Shown here one piece after another: positions 6,426 through 13,686 of a stretch of DNA of 19,209 nt. The DNA lies in NCBI GenBank assembly GCA_964647745.1, contig CAZYJG010000024.1:1-19209 (forward strand), given 5' to 3'. The DNA comes from Thiopontia sp964647745 (lineage in GTDB: Bacteria > Pseudomonadota > Gammaproteobacteria > GCF-002020875). The notes under the pieces are model-generated. The model did no database searches and was not told where the DNA came from. It saw only the letters and a program-made list of their open reading frames with translations. Each line of letters begins with the position of its first letter. The first letter of the stretch is position 1. The position numbers were made by a program, and so were the translations under genes.

Positions 6426-7991
6426 ATGAGTAACCGGATACAAAAACTTAGGGAGTCCACCGTCGCTACGATGGAGGGGTGGTTCAATATGTTCTTCACC
6501 AAAGAGTTGAACCCCATGTATCATCTGGGGGCCCTTACCGTATATCTGTTCTGGATTGTTCTGGTTAGTGGAATATATGTTTTTGTACTTTATGAATCCA
6601 GTATATTTGGGGCCTGGTCATCACTTGAGTACATGAGTAATGAGCTTTGGTGGTCTGCCGGGATTATGCGCAGCCTTCATCGATATGCATCTGATGCCGC
6701 AATCATTACCATTATCCTTCATCTGCTTCGTGAATTTACATTAGACCGTTTCCGTAGCTTCCGCTGGTTCTCCTGGTTTTCCGGGGTACCGCTACTCTGG
6801 ATGACGGCACTGCTGGGTATCTCTGGCTACTGGATGGTATGGGATACCATGGCTCAATATGTTGCAATCGCATCATCAGAGATGATGGATTGGTTGCCAA
6901 TTTTTACTGAGCCAATGGCCAGGAACTTCCTGACCAGTGATGATATGAATGACCGGTTCTTTACCCTGATTGCATTCATCCACGTCATCGGCCTTCCAAT
7001 CTTTCTGCTGTTCGGAATCTGGATCCACCTTCTGCGCATAAGTCGTTCAGTAATTAATCCACCACGTGGGCTGGCTATTGGAACACTTGTCGCCCTTGTT
7101 GCGCTGTCACTATACAAGCCAGCAGTGAGTCATGAGCAGGCAAACCTTGATACCGTACCAACCGATATAAACCTGGACTGGTTCTATCTTAATATCTATC
7201 CACTGGCTGATAGCTGGCCAATGTGGGCGGTATGGTCTCTGGTGTGGGCAGTTAGTGCTCTGCTGATTATTCTCCCATGGTTCCCCAAGAAGAAGCAGCC
7301 ACCAGTTGCCGAGATCTTCCCTGAGGAGTGCAACGGTTGTGGCCAGTGTGTTGATGATTGCCCATACAGTGCAATCACAATGGAACCAAGAACTGATGAC
7401 CTGCCATATGATGAGGTGGCAGTAGTTCATGACAGCTACTGTGCAAGCTGTGGGATTTGTGCTGGTTCCTGCCCATCATCAACTCCATTCAGAAAGATGA
7501 ACCCATTGGTTACCGGTATTGATATGCCTCATGAGTCGGTCAATATGTTACGTGATGAGTGCAACTCCAAACTGGAGGAGCTGGATGGTGATACACGTAT
7601 TATTATCTTTGGTTGTGATCATGCAGCTGAGCTGGAGAGATACAAGGGGGGTGATACCGCAGTAGTTACCCTCCCATGTACTGGAATGTTGCCAGCCTCA
7701 TTTATTGATTATGCATTCAGACGTGGTAATGCTGATGGTGTATTTATTACCGGCTGCCTGGAGAATAACTGTCACTATCGCCTCGGAAACCATTGGCTTG
7801 ATGAGCGTATCCACAAGGACAGAAAGCCTGCTCTGCGCTCACGAGTTGATCGTAACCGTATCCGTATTTTCCGTGCCGAGAGTCCTAACCAGAAAAAACT
7901 TGATTCACAGATCAATGAGTTCCGCGACTACCTGCAGAATTATAGCGGTGAGGATAACAGTGGAGAGAGTGGTGAAGAGGAGGCTAATTAA
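6426..7991 (+). CDS. cytochrome b / two [4Fe-4S] / MvhD-like fusion protein
   Basis: A 521-residue three-part redox protein. Residues 1-230 are a cytochrome b N-terminal domain with four helices and two pairs of heme ligands, H85/H99 and H186/H201. A further helix lies at about 264-285. Residues 300-350 hold two ferredoxin clusters with C302, C305, C308, C312 and C339, C342, C345, C349. Residues 390-465 resemble the delta subunit of methyl-viologen-reducing hydrogenase (MvhD/FlpD), with C397, C418, C444 and C449 and the typical GCLENNCHYRLGN stretch. Such an arrangement could move electrons between the quinone pool and a soluble or membrane partner. No hydrogenase or Hdr genes are near. The ribosome site at ATG 6426 is weak. 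It overlaps the next gene by one base (TAATG). Domain calls are firm; substrate and direction of electron flow are unknown. Confidence 0.88.
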   Translation: MSNRIQKLRESTVATMEGWFNMFFTKELNPMYHLGALTVYLFWIVLVSGIYVFVLYESSIFGAWSSLEYMSNELWWSAGIMRSLHRYASDAAIITIILHLLREFTLDRFRSFRWFSWFSGVPLLWMTALLGISGYWMVWDTMAQYVAIASSEMMDWLPIFTEPMARNFLTSDDMNDRFFTLIAFIHVIGLPIFLLFGIWIHLLRISRSVINPPRGLAIGTLVALVALSLYKPAVSHEQANLDTVPTDINLDWFYLNIYPLADSWPMWAVWSLVWAVSALLIILPWFPKKKQPPVAEIFPEECNGCGQCVDDCPYSAITMEPRTDDLPYDEVAVVHDSYCASCGICAGSCPSSTPFRKMNPLVTGIDMPHESVNMLRDECNSKLEELDGDTRIIIFGCDHAAELERYKGGDTAVVTLPCTGMLPASFIDYAFRRGNADGVFITGCLENNCHYRLGNHWLDERIHKDRKPALRSRVDRNRIRIFRAESPNQKKLDSQINEFRDYLQNYSGEDNSGESGEEEAN

Positions 7992-8494
7992 TGAGTAAGG
8001 TTATACAGATAATTGGTCAGATTGTACTCTATGGTCTGTTTATGGCGGTTGTTGGTTACCTTTCTACATCACCATCATATAATCACATGGCCACAGATAC
8101 CTCACTGATAAAGATTAGTCTGGCACATACCAGTGAACCAAATGGGGAGTGTGTCAAACAGACCCCTGAGCAGCTTGCCAAGCTTCCACCAAATATGCAG
8201 ATGCCTGTTGTATGCCCCAGAGAGCGTTCTCCAATCTTTCTTGAGCTGGAGCTCGATGGCGAGGTGGTTCACTCGGAGACCATTATGCCTTCAGGGCTAC
8301 ACAGGGATGCTGCCGGTTATACCTATCAGAAGATCAAAGTTCCATCAGGTAGGCACAGGCTTGGGGTGAAGATGCGTGATAGTGTGGACAGTGATGAATT
8401 TGACTATATTGCCGAGGAGGATATTGATATGTCTCCAGCAGAGATTGTTGTTGTGGATTTCGATGCCAAACACGGAAAATTCATCTTTGAGTAA
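7991..8494 (+). CDS. unknown N-terminally anchored protein
   Basis: A 167-residue protein of no recognised family. Residues 8-26 are a membrane anchor or uncleaved signal, and the rest is polar and probably periplasmic. It contains two Cys (about residues 54 and 75), a Pro-rich segment (KLPPNMQMP) and then beta-strand-like segments (IFLELELDGE, IKVPSGRHRLGVKMRDS) suggesting a small beta-sandwich. Its ATG overlaps the stop of the cytochrome b fusion gene, so the two are translationally coupled and likely made in fixed ratio. A subunit or assembly role for the fusion protein is inferred from that coupling alone. Confidence 0.8.
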   Translation: MSKVIQIIGQIVLYGLFMAVVGYLSTSPSYNHMATDTSLIKISLAHTSEPNGECVKQTPEQLAKLPPNMQMPVVCPRERSPIFLELELDGEVVHSETIMPSGLHRDAAGYTYQKIKVPSGRHRLGVKMRDSVDSDEFDYIAEEDIDMSPAEIVVVDFDAKHGKFIFE

Positions 8495-8524
8495 TATTGA
8501 ATTGCATTTACCGGAGTGGAGAGT

Positions 8525-8872
8525 ATGGGGATACTGAGTAATTTTTTTGGAAAAAGACGATGCCCGCTTTATGCGTACAAGGCAGTAGTCGATATATTCA
8601 AGGATGAAGACTACTGTGATACAGACTGCAAGGGAGGATTTTACTCTGATATGACAATCCACTACTATGCAGATACCCTCTGTAGCCTGGGGCGCCTGAT
8701 TAGGGTGCGTGAACCTGATCCAGGTAAGGTGACCATTTTTGAGATCAAGAATGGTAAAGAGATTGAGGTTCCAAAAACAAACTATACCCAGGAGGATGGC
8801 AGTTGGCGTTCCAAGAACTCACTGTGTGAAAGCAATAAGCGTTATGGGGTAAAGGTGAAGTCCAGTCAATAA
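8525..8872 (+). CDS. unknown small Cys-containing protein
   Basis: A 115-residue soluble protein with no recognised family and no signal peptide or membrane helix. It has five Cys: one near the N-terminus (RRCP), a CDTDC pair, one in TLCS and one in SLCE. Two or more of these might bind a metal or cluster, but no known motif is seen. The chosen start is ATG at 8525, with GGAG eight bases upstream; GTG at 8516 would add three residues. It is the third gene of the cytochrome b operon, 30 bases after the previous stop, and converges on the minus-strand operon beyond it. Confidence 0.72.
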   Translation: MGILSNFFGKRRCPLYAYKAVVDIFKDEDYCDTDCKGGFYSDMTIHYYADTLCSLGRLIRVREPDPGKVTIFEIKNGKEIEVPKTNYTQEDGSWRSKNSLCESNKRYGVKVKSSQ

Positions 8873-8910
8873 GGCCTGGTTAAGAGGACTGATCTCTACC
8901 TGCCAGGTCC
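8873..8910. terminator. stem-loop between convergent operons
   Basis: GGCCTGG (8873-8879) can pair with CCAGGTCC (8903-8910) with one bulged base, starting right after the stop at 8870-8872. There is no T run, and the right arm lies inside the end of the minus-strand gene, so a bidirectional terminator is only a suggestion. Confidence 0.3.
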
Positions 8911-9126
8911 TGGATAGGAGCCATTGTTCAGAAGTACACTATCTTTTGGCATCATGAGACTCTCCATTATGCTGAAAACAGAGACAGCAAGTATCAGGAT
9001 AATCACAAAGAAAATAACACTTCTGTATGGAAGTACTTTTCCGTACATTGATTCCAGATAGCCCAGAATGCGATCTGATACCAGATAGAGAACAACTGCT
9101 ATCACCGTGTAAAGGACCATTTCCAT
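8896..9126 (-). CDS. small two-helix membrane protein
   Basis: A 76-residue protein with two predicted membrane helices (about residues 2-20 and 36-56) and a short polar C-terminus ending in GPGR. No family is recognised. AGGAGAG lies five bases before the ATG at 9126, a strong ribosome site, which supports a real gene. It is the last of three minus-strand genes, 40 bases after the heme-copper homologue, and is probably co-transcribed with it. A role as an accessory subunit of that protein is inferred from position only. Confidence 0.72.
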   Translation of the reverse strand: MEMVLYTVIAVVLYLVSDRILGYLESMYGKVLPYRSVIFFVIILILAVSVFSIMESLMMPKDSVLLNNGSYPGPGR

Positions 9127-9166
9127 ACTGACTCTCTCCTATTTCAAAGCTATATATTAACGCCAA

Positions 9167-10522
9167 CTAACCTCTTTTGGCACGAATTGATTTCCAGCAG
9201 ACCACCAGAAACAGTACTCCACCAACTACGGCTAACAGCCCGCCAATACGGGTAAAGCCAACACTTAATGTGCCGTAAAGATCATCTGCCCCTACAGAGC
9301 CACCAACACTTTTTCGGGCTGCACCGTGCCCACCTGATAGCGCTAGTCCTGCAACATGCATAAGCTGTCCAACAGCATATATATAGGGTTGTAGTGAGGC
9401 CATCTTTCCAGTTGGGGCGGTAAATCCAATCCTCGGCAACAGTAGGTAGACCAGTCCCATGAAGGCAAGTGTTACCCCAACAATGGATCCATGATAGTGG
9501 GCAGGGATAATGGTGTTTATGCCAGAGATCATGAACCCAATAATTCCACCGGCGGCAAACAGGATAAATGAAGCAATCAGTGATGCATGAAGAGGGCGCT
9601 GTTCGGCGGTATCCATACTGGAGCGGAATAGTCCGGCCAGAAGGAAAAGTGATACAAGTATTGGCGCCACACTGTTGCCATAGCGCATCAGCCAGGTAAA
9701 CCACCCTCTGTACTCAACGGAGAGCACCCCAAAGGAGGAGAGGATCCAGGGCACCAGAAGCAGGGGGAGGGTGCCCACAATCAACAGGATTGCCGTTGTC
9801 TTTGGGGCGGGCAGCAGATCCAAATTCAGGGCAGAGCCCAGCGCCAGCCAGGCAATGACCAACAGGGTGGTGTAGGTGAACTGCAGGATATGGCCATCCG
9901 ACCAGAAGAGGATCTCATAGTAGGTGACTGCAGCACGTTCCGGATCTGGCGGGATGGAGAACCAGGTGTGGATAAAGGCGATTGCCGCAATGAGTGTTGA
10001 GAGCATTGCAAGCCAACCACCCAGCTTTAACAGGCTGCCCCCGTTTTCTGGAAGCCATTCGGGGAGGCGTGTCATGGTTCCAGGGGCCAGCAGCAGGATC
10101 CCAATTGCAAACAACCCAAGTCCGATGTAGAAGGTTGGGTGGTCCAGCATCGGGATATAGTTGTTCATCACCGGGGTGGTAGCACCCAGCAGTGGGGCAA
10201 TCGAGATGATGACCGTTCCGGCAACTGCGAGTCTCAGAGACCATGTTGCAGCTGCTGTTGCCCTGGTGAGTGCACTACTCCATAGTGCCCCACCAATGGC
10301 CAGAAACCAGACAAATACCGAGAGATCTACATGGACCACCAGGGCGGTTCGGAACAGGTCGGTCCATGAGGCGGTATCAACCACCAATGTGCGTAACAAG
10401 ACAAGAAGAACAGCTGTAAGCCCGGGAACAATGAGTGAGGCCAGTGCCAGATAGATCCAGCCCCGAATCAATGGTTGGACAGATTCATTGGTAGAGGGCT
10501 GGTAGTCGGTTTGTCTGTTCAT
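9167..10522 (-). CDS. heme-copper oxidase subunit I homologue lacking the CuB His pair
   Basis: A 451-residue protein with about 12 membrane helices and the heme scaffold of oxidase/NO reductase subunit I. Heme ligands are kept: H64 (VVHVDLS) for the low-spin heme, and H342 and H344 in PAHYHG for the high-spin and low-spin hemes. The first CuB ligand may be H211 (SDGHILQF). The paired CuB histidines of helix VII are absent: the stretch around residues 245-285 contains no His. The cross-linked Tyr position is Phe (F215). A normal binuclear centre is therefore unlikely. It could be a heme-based NO or O2 binding protein, a heme-transfer factor, or a reductase with a different metal site. Database names such as cbb3-type subunit I would be misleading. 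It is flanked by two tiny membrane proteins on the same strand. Confidence 0.85.
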   Translation of the reverse strand: MNRQTDYQPSTNESVQPLIRGWIYLALASLIVPGLTAVLLVLLRTLVVDTASWTDLFRTALVVHVDLSVFVWFLAIGGALWSSALTRATAAATWSLRLAVAGTVIISIAPLLGATTPVMNNYIPMLDHPTFYIGLGLFAIGILLLAPGTMTRLPEWLPENGGSLLKLGGWLAMLSTLIAAIAFIHTWFSIPPDPERAAVTYYEILFWSDGHILQFTYTTLLVIAWLALGSALNLDLLPAPKTTAILLIVGTLPLLLVPWILSSFGVLSVEYRGWFTWLMRYGNSVAPILVSLFLLAGLFRSSMDTAEQRPLHASLIASFILFAAGGIIGFMISGINTIIPAHYHGSIVGVTLAFMGLVYLLLPRIGFTAPTGKMASLQPYIYAVGQLMHVAGLALSGGHGAARKSVGGSVGADDLYGTLSVGFTRIGGLLAVVGGVLFLVVCWKSIRAKRG

Positions 10523-10581
10523 TTTGGTAATTCTTCAACGTTAACAGTGCACTATCCAGTGCAGAAGAGAAGGCAGGATTA

Positions 10582-10716
10582 TTATTTGTTACTTCCTTTC
10601 TCTTTTGCTTGTTTGTCAGGGCGCTCGGTTATTTTGAAGAGCCAGACAAAGGCAGATATAACAACTACAAGATTGAAAATAATTCCGATAATCCAGAAAG
10701 CACTTAACTCTCTCAT
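10582..10716 (-). CDS. 44-residue single-helix membrane microprotein
   Basis: Starts at ATG 10716 with MRELSAFWII and ends at TAA 10584-10582. One membrane helix covers about residues 7-27, followed by a charged tail rich in Lys, Glu and Asp (ITERPDKQAKEK). The ribosome site (AGAGA) is weak. It lies 59 bases before the CuB-less heme-copper homologue on the same strand. Its form recalls one-helix subunits of terminal oxidases (CcoQ- or CydX-like), but no sequence identity is claimed. The clean hydrophobic helix plus charged tail and its operon position support a real gene that length filters would miss. Confidence 0.65.
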   Translation of the reverse strand: MRELSAFWIIGIIFNLVVVISAFVWLFKITERPDKQAKEKGSNK

Positions 10717-10742
10717 GTTTTTTCTCTATCTTTAAACCAGTG

Positions 10743-10810
10743 AAGCCATGAATGGCTTATGAATAAGTGGCTTGCATCAGGGCTTTTACCAAGCCTCATT
10801 GGGGTGCAAG
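10743..10810. repeat. two adjacent stem-loop repeats upstream of the microprotein gene
   Basis: AAGCCA/TGGCTT (10743-10748 with 10753-10758) is a perfect hairpin with a four-base loop. Next to it CTTGCA/TGCAAG (10771-10776 with 10805-10810) encloses GGCTT/AAGCC (10781-10785 with 10791-10795). They lie in the leader or promoter of the minus-strand operon. Function unknown. Confidence 0.45.
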
Positions 10811-10886
10811 TAAACGTCCTGTAATTGTACCTCTCTTCACCTCTCGGTCGATAGAATGTTTTGAGGGAATGACGGGAGGGGGGTTG

Positions 10887-10899
10887 AACAGTTACTGTT
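10887..10899. promoter_or_regulatory. AACAGTTACTGTT palindrome in the divergent intergenic region
   Basis: A 13-base inverted repeat (6 + 1 + 6) sits in the 319-base gap between the divergent operons at 10716 (minus) and 11036 (plus). It could be an operator acting on either. The rest of the gap holds a TATACT -10-like element at 10958-10963 facing the lipoprotein gene, without a clear -35. No Fnr/Dnr box was found in the gap. Confidence 0.35.
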
Positions 10900-11035
10900 T
10901 TGATCTATCAGCCGGTTGCGGGTGGGGTTGGAGGTATCTCAAGATCTGTAAAAATAGTATACTTTCCTCCACATATTCAGGTCGCAACAGGCGATATCTG
11001 GCCACCAAAATAGATCATTAGGAAATTCATCGGTT

Positions 11036-11716
11036 ATGAAAAAAACAATAGGTTTTATCCTGTTCCCACTGTTTTTGATGGGGTGCGAGGGGCTCACGGA
11101 TGAGGATAGGAAGATCCGAGAGGAGAACTTTGTCAGGGTCACTGCAGATGGGTCGGTATACAGTGGTAGTGGCAATTATGCGAATGATCCATGGGAGTGT
11201 GTGTACGACAAATCAACAGGGCTCCACTGGGAGGTAAAGAAGCCTGAATCTGGAGTTCTGCGTTCCGCCGACAACACCTATACCTGGTATGACCCGGAGA
11301 TGAGGGAGAATTTTATAGGTGTCCCTAATGGGGGTAGCTGTGCAGGAAGTGATTGTGATGCGATCTCCTATGTGGCAGAGGTTAACAAGGAGGGAATCTG
11401 TGGGCTTAAGGAGTGGCACCTGCCGGAAAATATCGAGATGGGCTCAATAGCATTCATCAGCAAGGATAGAAGTATTGATCCCATCTTCCGTAACTTCTTC
11501 CCCAATGGCCACTCCGCCGACTACTGGACCGCATCTACCTACGCATTCCAGGGAGGAAGTGCATGGGCCTGGGATTTCAAGCTGGGCTATGACCATGTTG
11601 ATTGGCAGAAGAACCCCAAACACATTCGCCTGGTTACTGGAAAGGTGACTGATGAATATATTAAGGACAACAAAAATGAACTCTTTGGTGAGAGGCCAGA
11701 GAGGAGGGAGCAGTAA
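11036..11716 (+). CDS. DUF1566-like lipoprotein
   Basis: A 226-residue predicted lipoprotein: a signal peptide ending in the lipobox LMGC, with C17 as the modified residue. The next residue is Glu, not Asp, which points to the outer membrane if sorting follows the usual rule. The body resembles DUF1566 (Lcl C-terminal) domains: a VYDKSTGLHWEVK segment, a WHLPEN segment, DYWTASTYA and a final IRLVTG. The domain's function is not established. It lies four bases before the first CtaA-like gene, with its own end supplying that gene's ribosome site, so it belongs to the heme A operon by position. A role in oxidase or heme biogenesis is only inferred. Confidence 0.82.
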   Translation: MKKTIGFILFPLFLMGCEGLTDEDRKIREENFVRVTADGSVYSGSGNYANDPWECVYDKSTGLHWEVKKPESGVLRSADNTYTWYDPEMRENFIGVPNGGSCAGSDCDAISYVAEVNKEGICGLKEWHLPENIEMGSIAFISKDRSIDPIFRNFFPNGHSADYWTASTYAFQGGSAWAWDFKLGYDHVDWQKNPKHIRLVTGKVTDEYIKDNKNELFGERPERREQ

Positions 11717-11719
11717 CAG

Positions 11720-12625
11720 ATGGAGATGAATCTTCGTTATCTGGTTGTAATAACTGTTCTGCTGGTGGTGACTCTCAACTTCACCAGCTCCTATATCAGG
11801 CATGTAAAGTCAGGATTGGAGTGTGTTGAGCGGCCACTCTGTTACGGTGAGGTTGGTGTTACAGGAGAGGCCAAGGGATTTGCTGGTGTTGCTGAGGGTG
11901 AATACCACTTTGCAACCATGGCTCATCGCAGCCTGGCTGGGGTTATCGCAATACTTGTACTACTGGTAAATGTTCTGCTGACTCGTGTGGGAGGGAGTGA
12001 TAGCAGATTAAGACAATACGCAGTTGCCATGGGGGGTGCTGTTTTGTGGCTTGCAGGTCTGGGGATCGTAGCAGGTGGATCACTTGATCTCTGGGTAGTT
12101 ATGGCCAATCTTCTGGGTGGAATGGTTCTGTTGGGAGCCTCTGCCTTGCTAATGACAGCTGTTTTTGGTTGGGAGCAGAGATTTTCCCTACAGAGGGTGG
12201 TAATGCTAGCCGGTGCCATGCTGCTGCTTACCCTGTTTATGCAGGGCGGGATGGTCTCTGCTGAATTTGCAGGGATGGCCTGTACAACACTACCTGACTG
12301 TAATGGATATTGGTGGTCAGAAAACCCTCTCATACAGATGCATATGATGCACAGATTCTCAGCTCTTGTTGCACTACTCTACTTTTCTGTAATGCTGTTT
12401 CGTGCTTTCAGGAGAGGGGATGCTGGTCAGAGAAACTTTCTATTGATCTTGCTGTTGTTGCTGCTTGTACAGATCAAGCTTGGTGCCTTCATGGTTGAGG
12501 AGCAACTTCCACTGATGGCTACATCGCTCCACTCTACATTCTCCCAACTGCTGATAACGGCTCTGCTGATCTACTTTTCCATGACCGGTATCAGGAAAGC
12601 TGTGGAGACAGATCGCAGTGAATAG
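11720..12625 (+). CDS. degenerate CtaA/COX15-like protein
   Basis: A 301-residue, eight-helix protein of the heme A synthase family in the Cys-containing class: C35 and C41 in the first outer loop and C188 and C194 in the third. The C-terminal heme ligands are present (H211 in MMHRFS and H271 in SLHSTF). The N-terminal, substrate-binding half is altered. H69 (MAHRS) is kept, but the catalytic Glu expected three residues earlier is Thr (T66), and the second His appears to be replaced by Asn (N130 in VVMANLL). It is therefore unlikely to be an ordinary heme A synthase. It overlaps the canonical synthase gene by eight bases, suggesting a stable pair. Possible roles are a partner subunit or an enzyme acting on a different heme. 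Confidence 0.83.
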   Translation: MEMNLRYLVVITVLLVVTLNFTSSYIRHVKSGLECVERPLCYGEVGVTGEAKGFAGVAEGEYHFATMAHRSLAGVIAILVLLVNVLLTRVGGSDSRLRQYAVAMGGAVLWLAGLGIVAGGSLDLWVVMANLLGGMVLLGASALLMTAVFGWEQRFSLQRVVMLAGAMLLLTLFMQGGMVSAEFAGMACTTLPDCNGYWWSENPLIQMHMMHRFSALVALLYFSVMLFRAFRRGDAGQRNFLLILLLLLLVQIKLGAFMVEEQLPLMATSLHSTFSQLLITALLIYFSMTGIRKAVETDRSE

Positions 12626-13670
12626 CTCTCTTACAGAATATAGAAACAACCGCCAGATCGGGATCTGGCTCCTTGCTGTCTGCCTCCTTATCTATGCGAT
12701 GGTGGTGCTTGGTGGGGTTACCCGTCTGACTGGCTCTGGACTCTCGATGGTGGATTGGGATCCACTGATGGGGTGGATTCCGCCACTGACCCAGATGGAG
12801 TGGGAGCGTGTTTTTGAGCTCTATCGCCAATCCCCCGAGTACCAGAAGATCAATATGGGGATGGATCTGGCAGGTTTTCAATCAATCTTTCTGCTGGAGT
12901 ATCTGCACAGGGTTCTGGGACGCCTGATCGGTCTTGCCTTCCTGTTGCCATTTATCTACTTTTGGGTCTCCGGCAAGATTCAGCGTTCGGCCATTCCAAG
13001 GTTTATTCTGATGTTTATCCTTGGTGGTCTGCAGGGGGTATTGGGCTGGTACATGGTCAAGAGCGGGTTGATTGATAATCCCCATGTTAGCCAGTATCGC
13101 CTGACGGCACATCTTGCAGCAGCATTCCTTATCTATGCATACCTGTTCTGGACAGCGCTCGGCTATCTGCTTCCCAGTGCCAAATTCAGAATGGGGAGAG
13201 AGATCTCGGCCAGACTGTACAGAACGTCAAGCTGGTTAACTGCGCTGATTGTCATCACCATCCTCTCGGGTGGGTTTGTTGCGGGTCTCAAGGCAGGGTA
13301 TGGCTACAATACCTTCCCGGACATGAATGGAATGGTTATTCCAGATGGTCTGTTCAGAGAGAGCCCACTCTGGATCAATATTTTCGAGAACAGAACTACA
13401 GTGCAGTTTGACCACCGCATCCTGGCAATTACCGTGTTGATAGCAACCATAACTGTCTGGTTCCGATATCGGCAGATAGAGTTGTCGAAATATGCCCGTA
13501 GCGGGATGAATGCACTGATGGTGATGGTGCTGATTCAGGTCGCCCTCGGAATTAGTACGCTGTTATTGGTTGTTCCAATCCATCTGGCATCAACCCATCA
13601 GGCCGGTGCAGTGGCCCTCTTTACCATAACCCTGTTTGTTACCTATGCTGCCCGTCGAGGGATGAGATAG
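12618..13670 (+). CDS. ctaA: heme A synthase (COX15/CtaA type)
   Basis: A 350-residue membrane protein that oxidises the C8 methyl of heme O to a formyl group. It matches the Cys-free mitochondrial/proteobacterial class, including GGVTRLTGSGLSMVDW, IPPLTQMEWE and YNTFPDMNG. The catalytic Glu and heme ligands are all visible: E94 and H97 (EYLHR), H165 (LTAHLA), H266 (FDHRIL) and H327 (STHQAG). Length fits the family. The start is GTG at 12618, inside the end of the preceding gene, with GGAG ten bases upstream. It should act after CtaB. It converges with nirN, leaving 16 bases between the stop codons. Confidence 0.94.
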   Translation: MNSSLTEYRNNRQIGIWLLAVCLLIYAMVVLGGVTRLTGSGLSMVDWDPLMGWIPPLTQMEWERVFELYRQSPEYQKINMGMDLAGFQSIFLLEYLHRVLGRLIGLAFLLPFIYFWVSGKIQRSAIPRFILMFILGGLQGVLGWYMVKSGLIDNPHVSQYRLTAHLAAAFLIYAYLFWTALGYLLPSAKFRMGREISARLYRTSSWLTALIVITILSGGFVAGLKAGYGYNTFPDMNGMVIPDGLFRESPLWINIFENRTTVQFDHRILAITVLIATITVWFRYRQIELSKYARSGMNALMVMVLIQVALGISTLLLVVPIHLASTHQAGAVALFTITLFVTYAARRGMR

Positions 13671-13686
13671 AGGCTCTCTCGATCCC

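Noticed and set aside
10475..10735. 86-codon plus-strand frame in the divergent gap
   Set aside because: It overlaps the start of the 451-residue homologue and is antisense to the 44-residue protein, which has the better helix-plus-tail form and operon position.
10900..10910. TTGATCTATCA as an Fnr box
   Set aside because: The half-sites are too close for the 14-base Fnr/Dnr form and no promoter is positioned from it.
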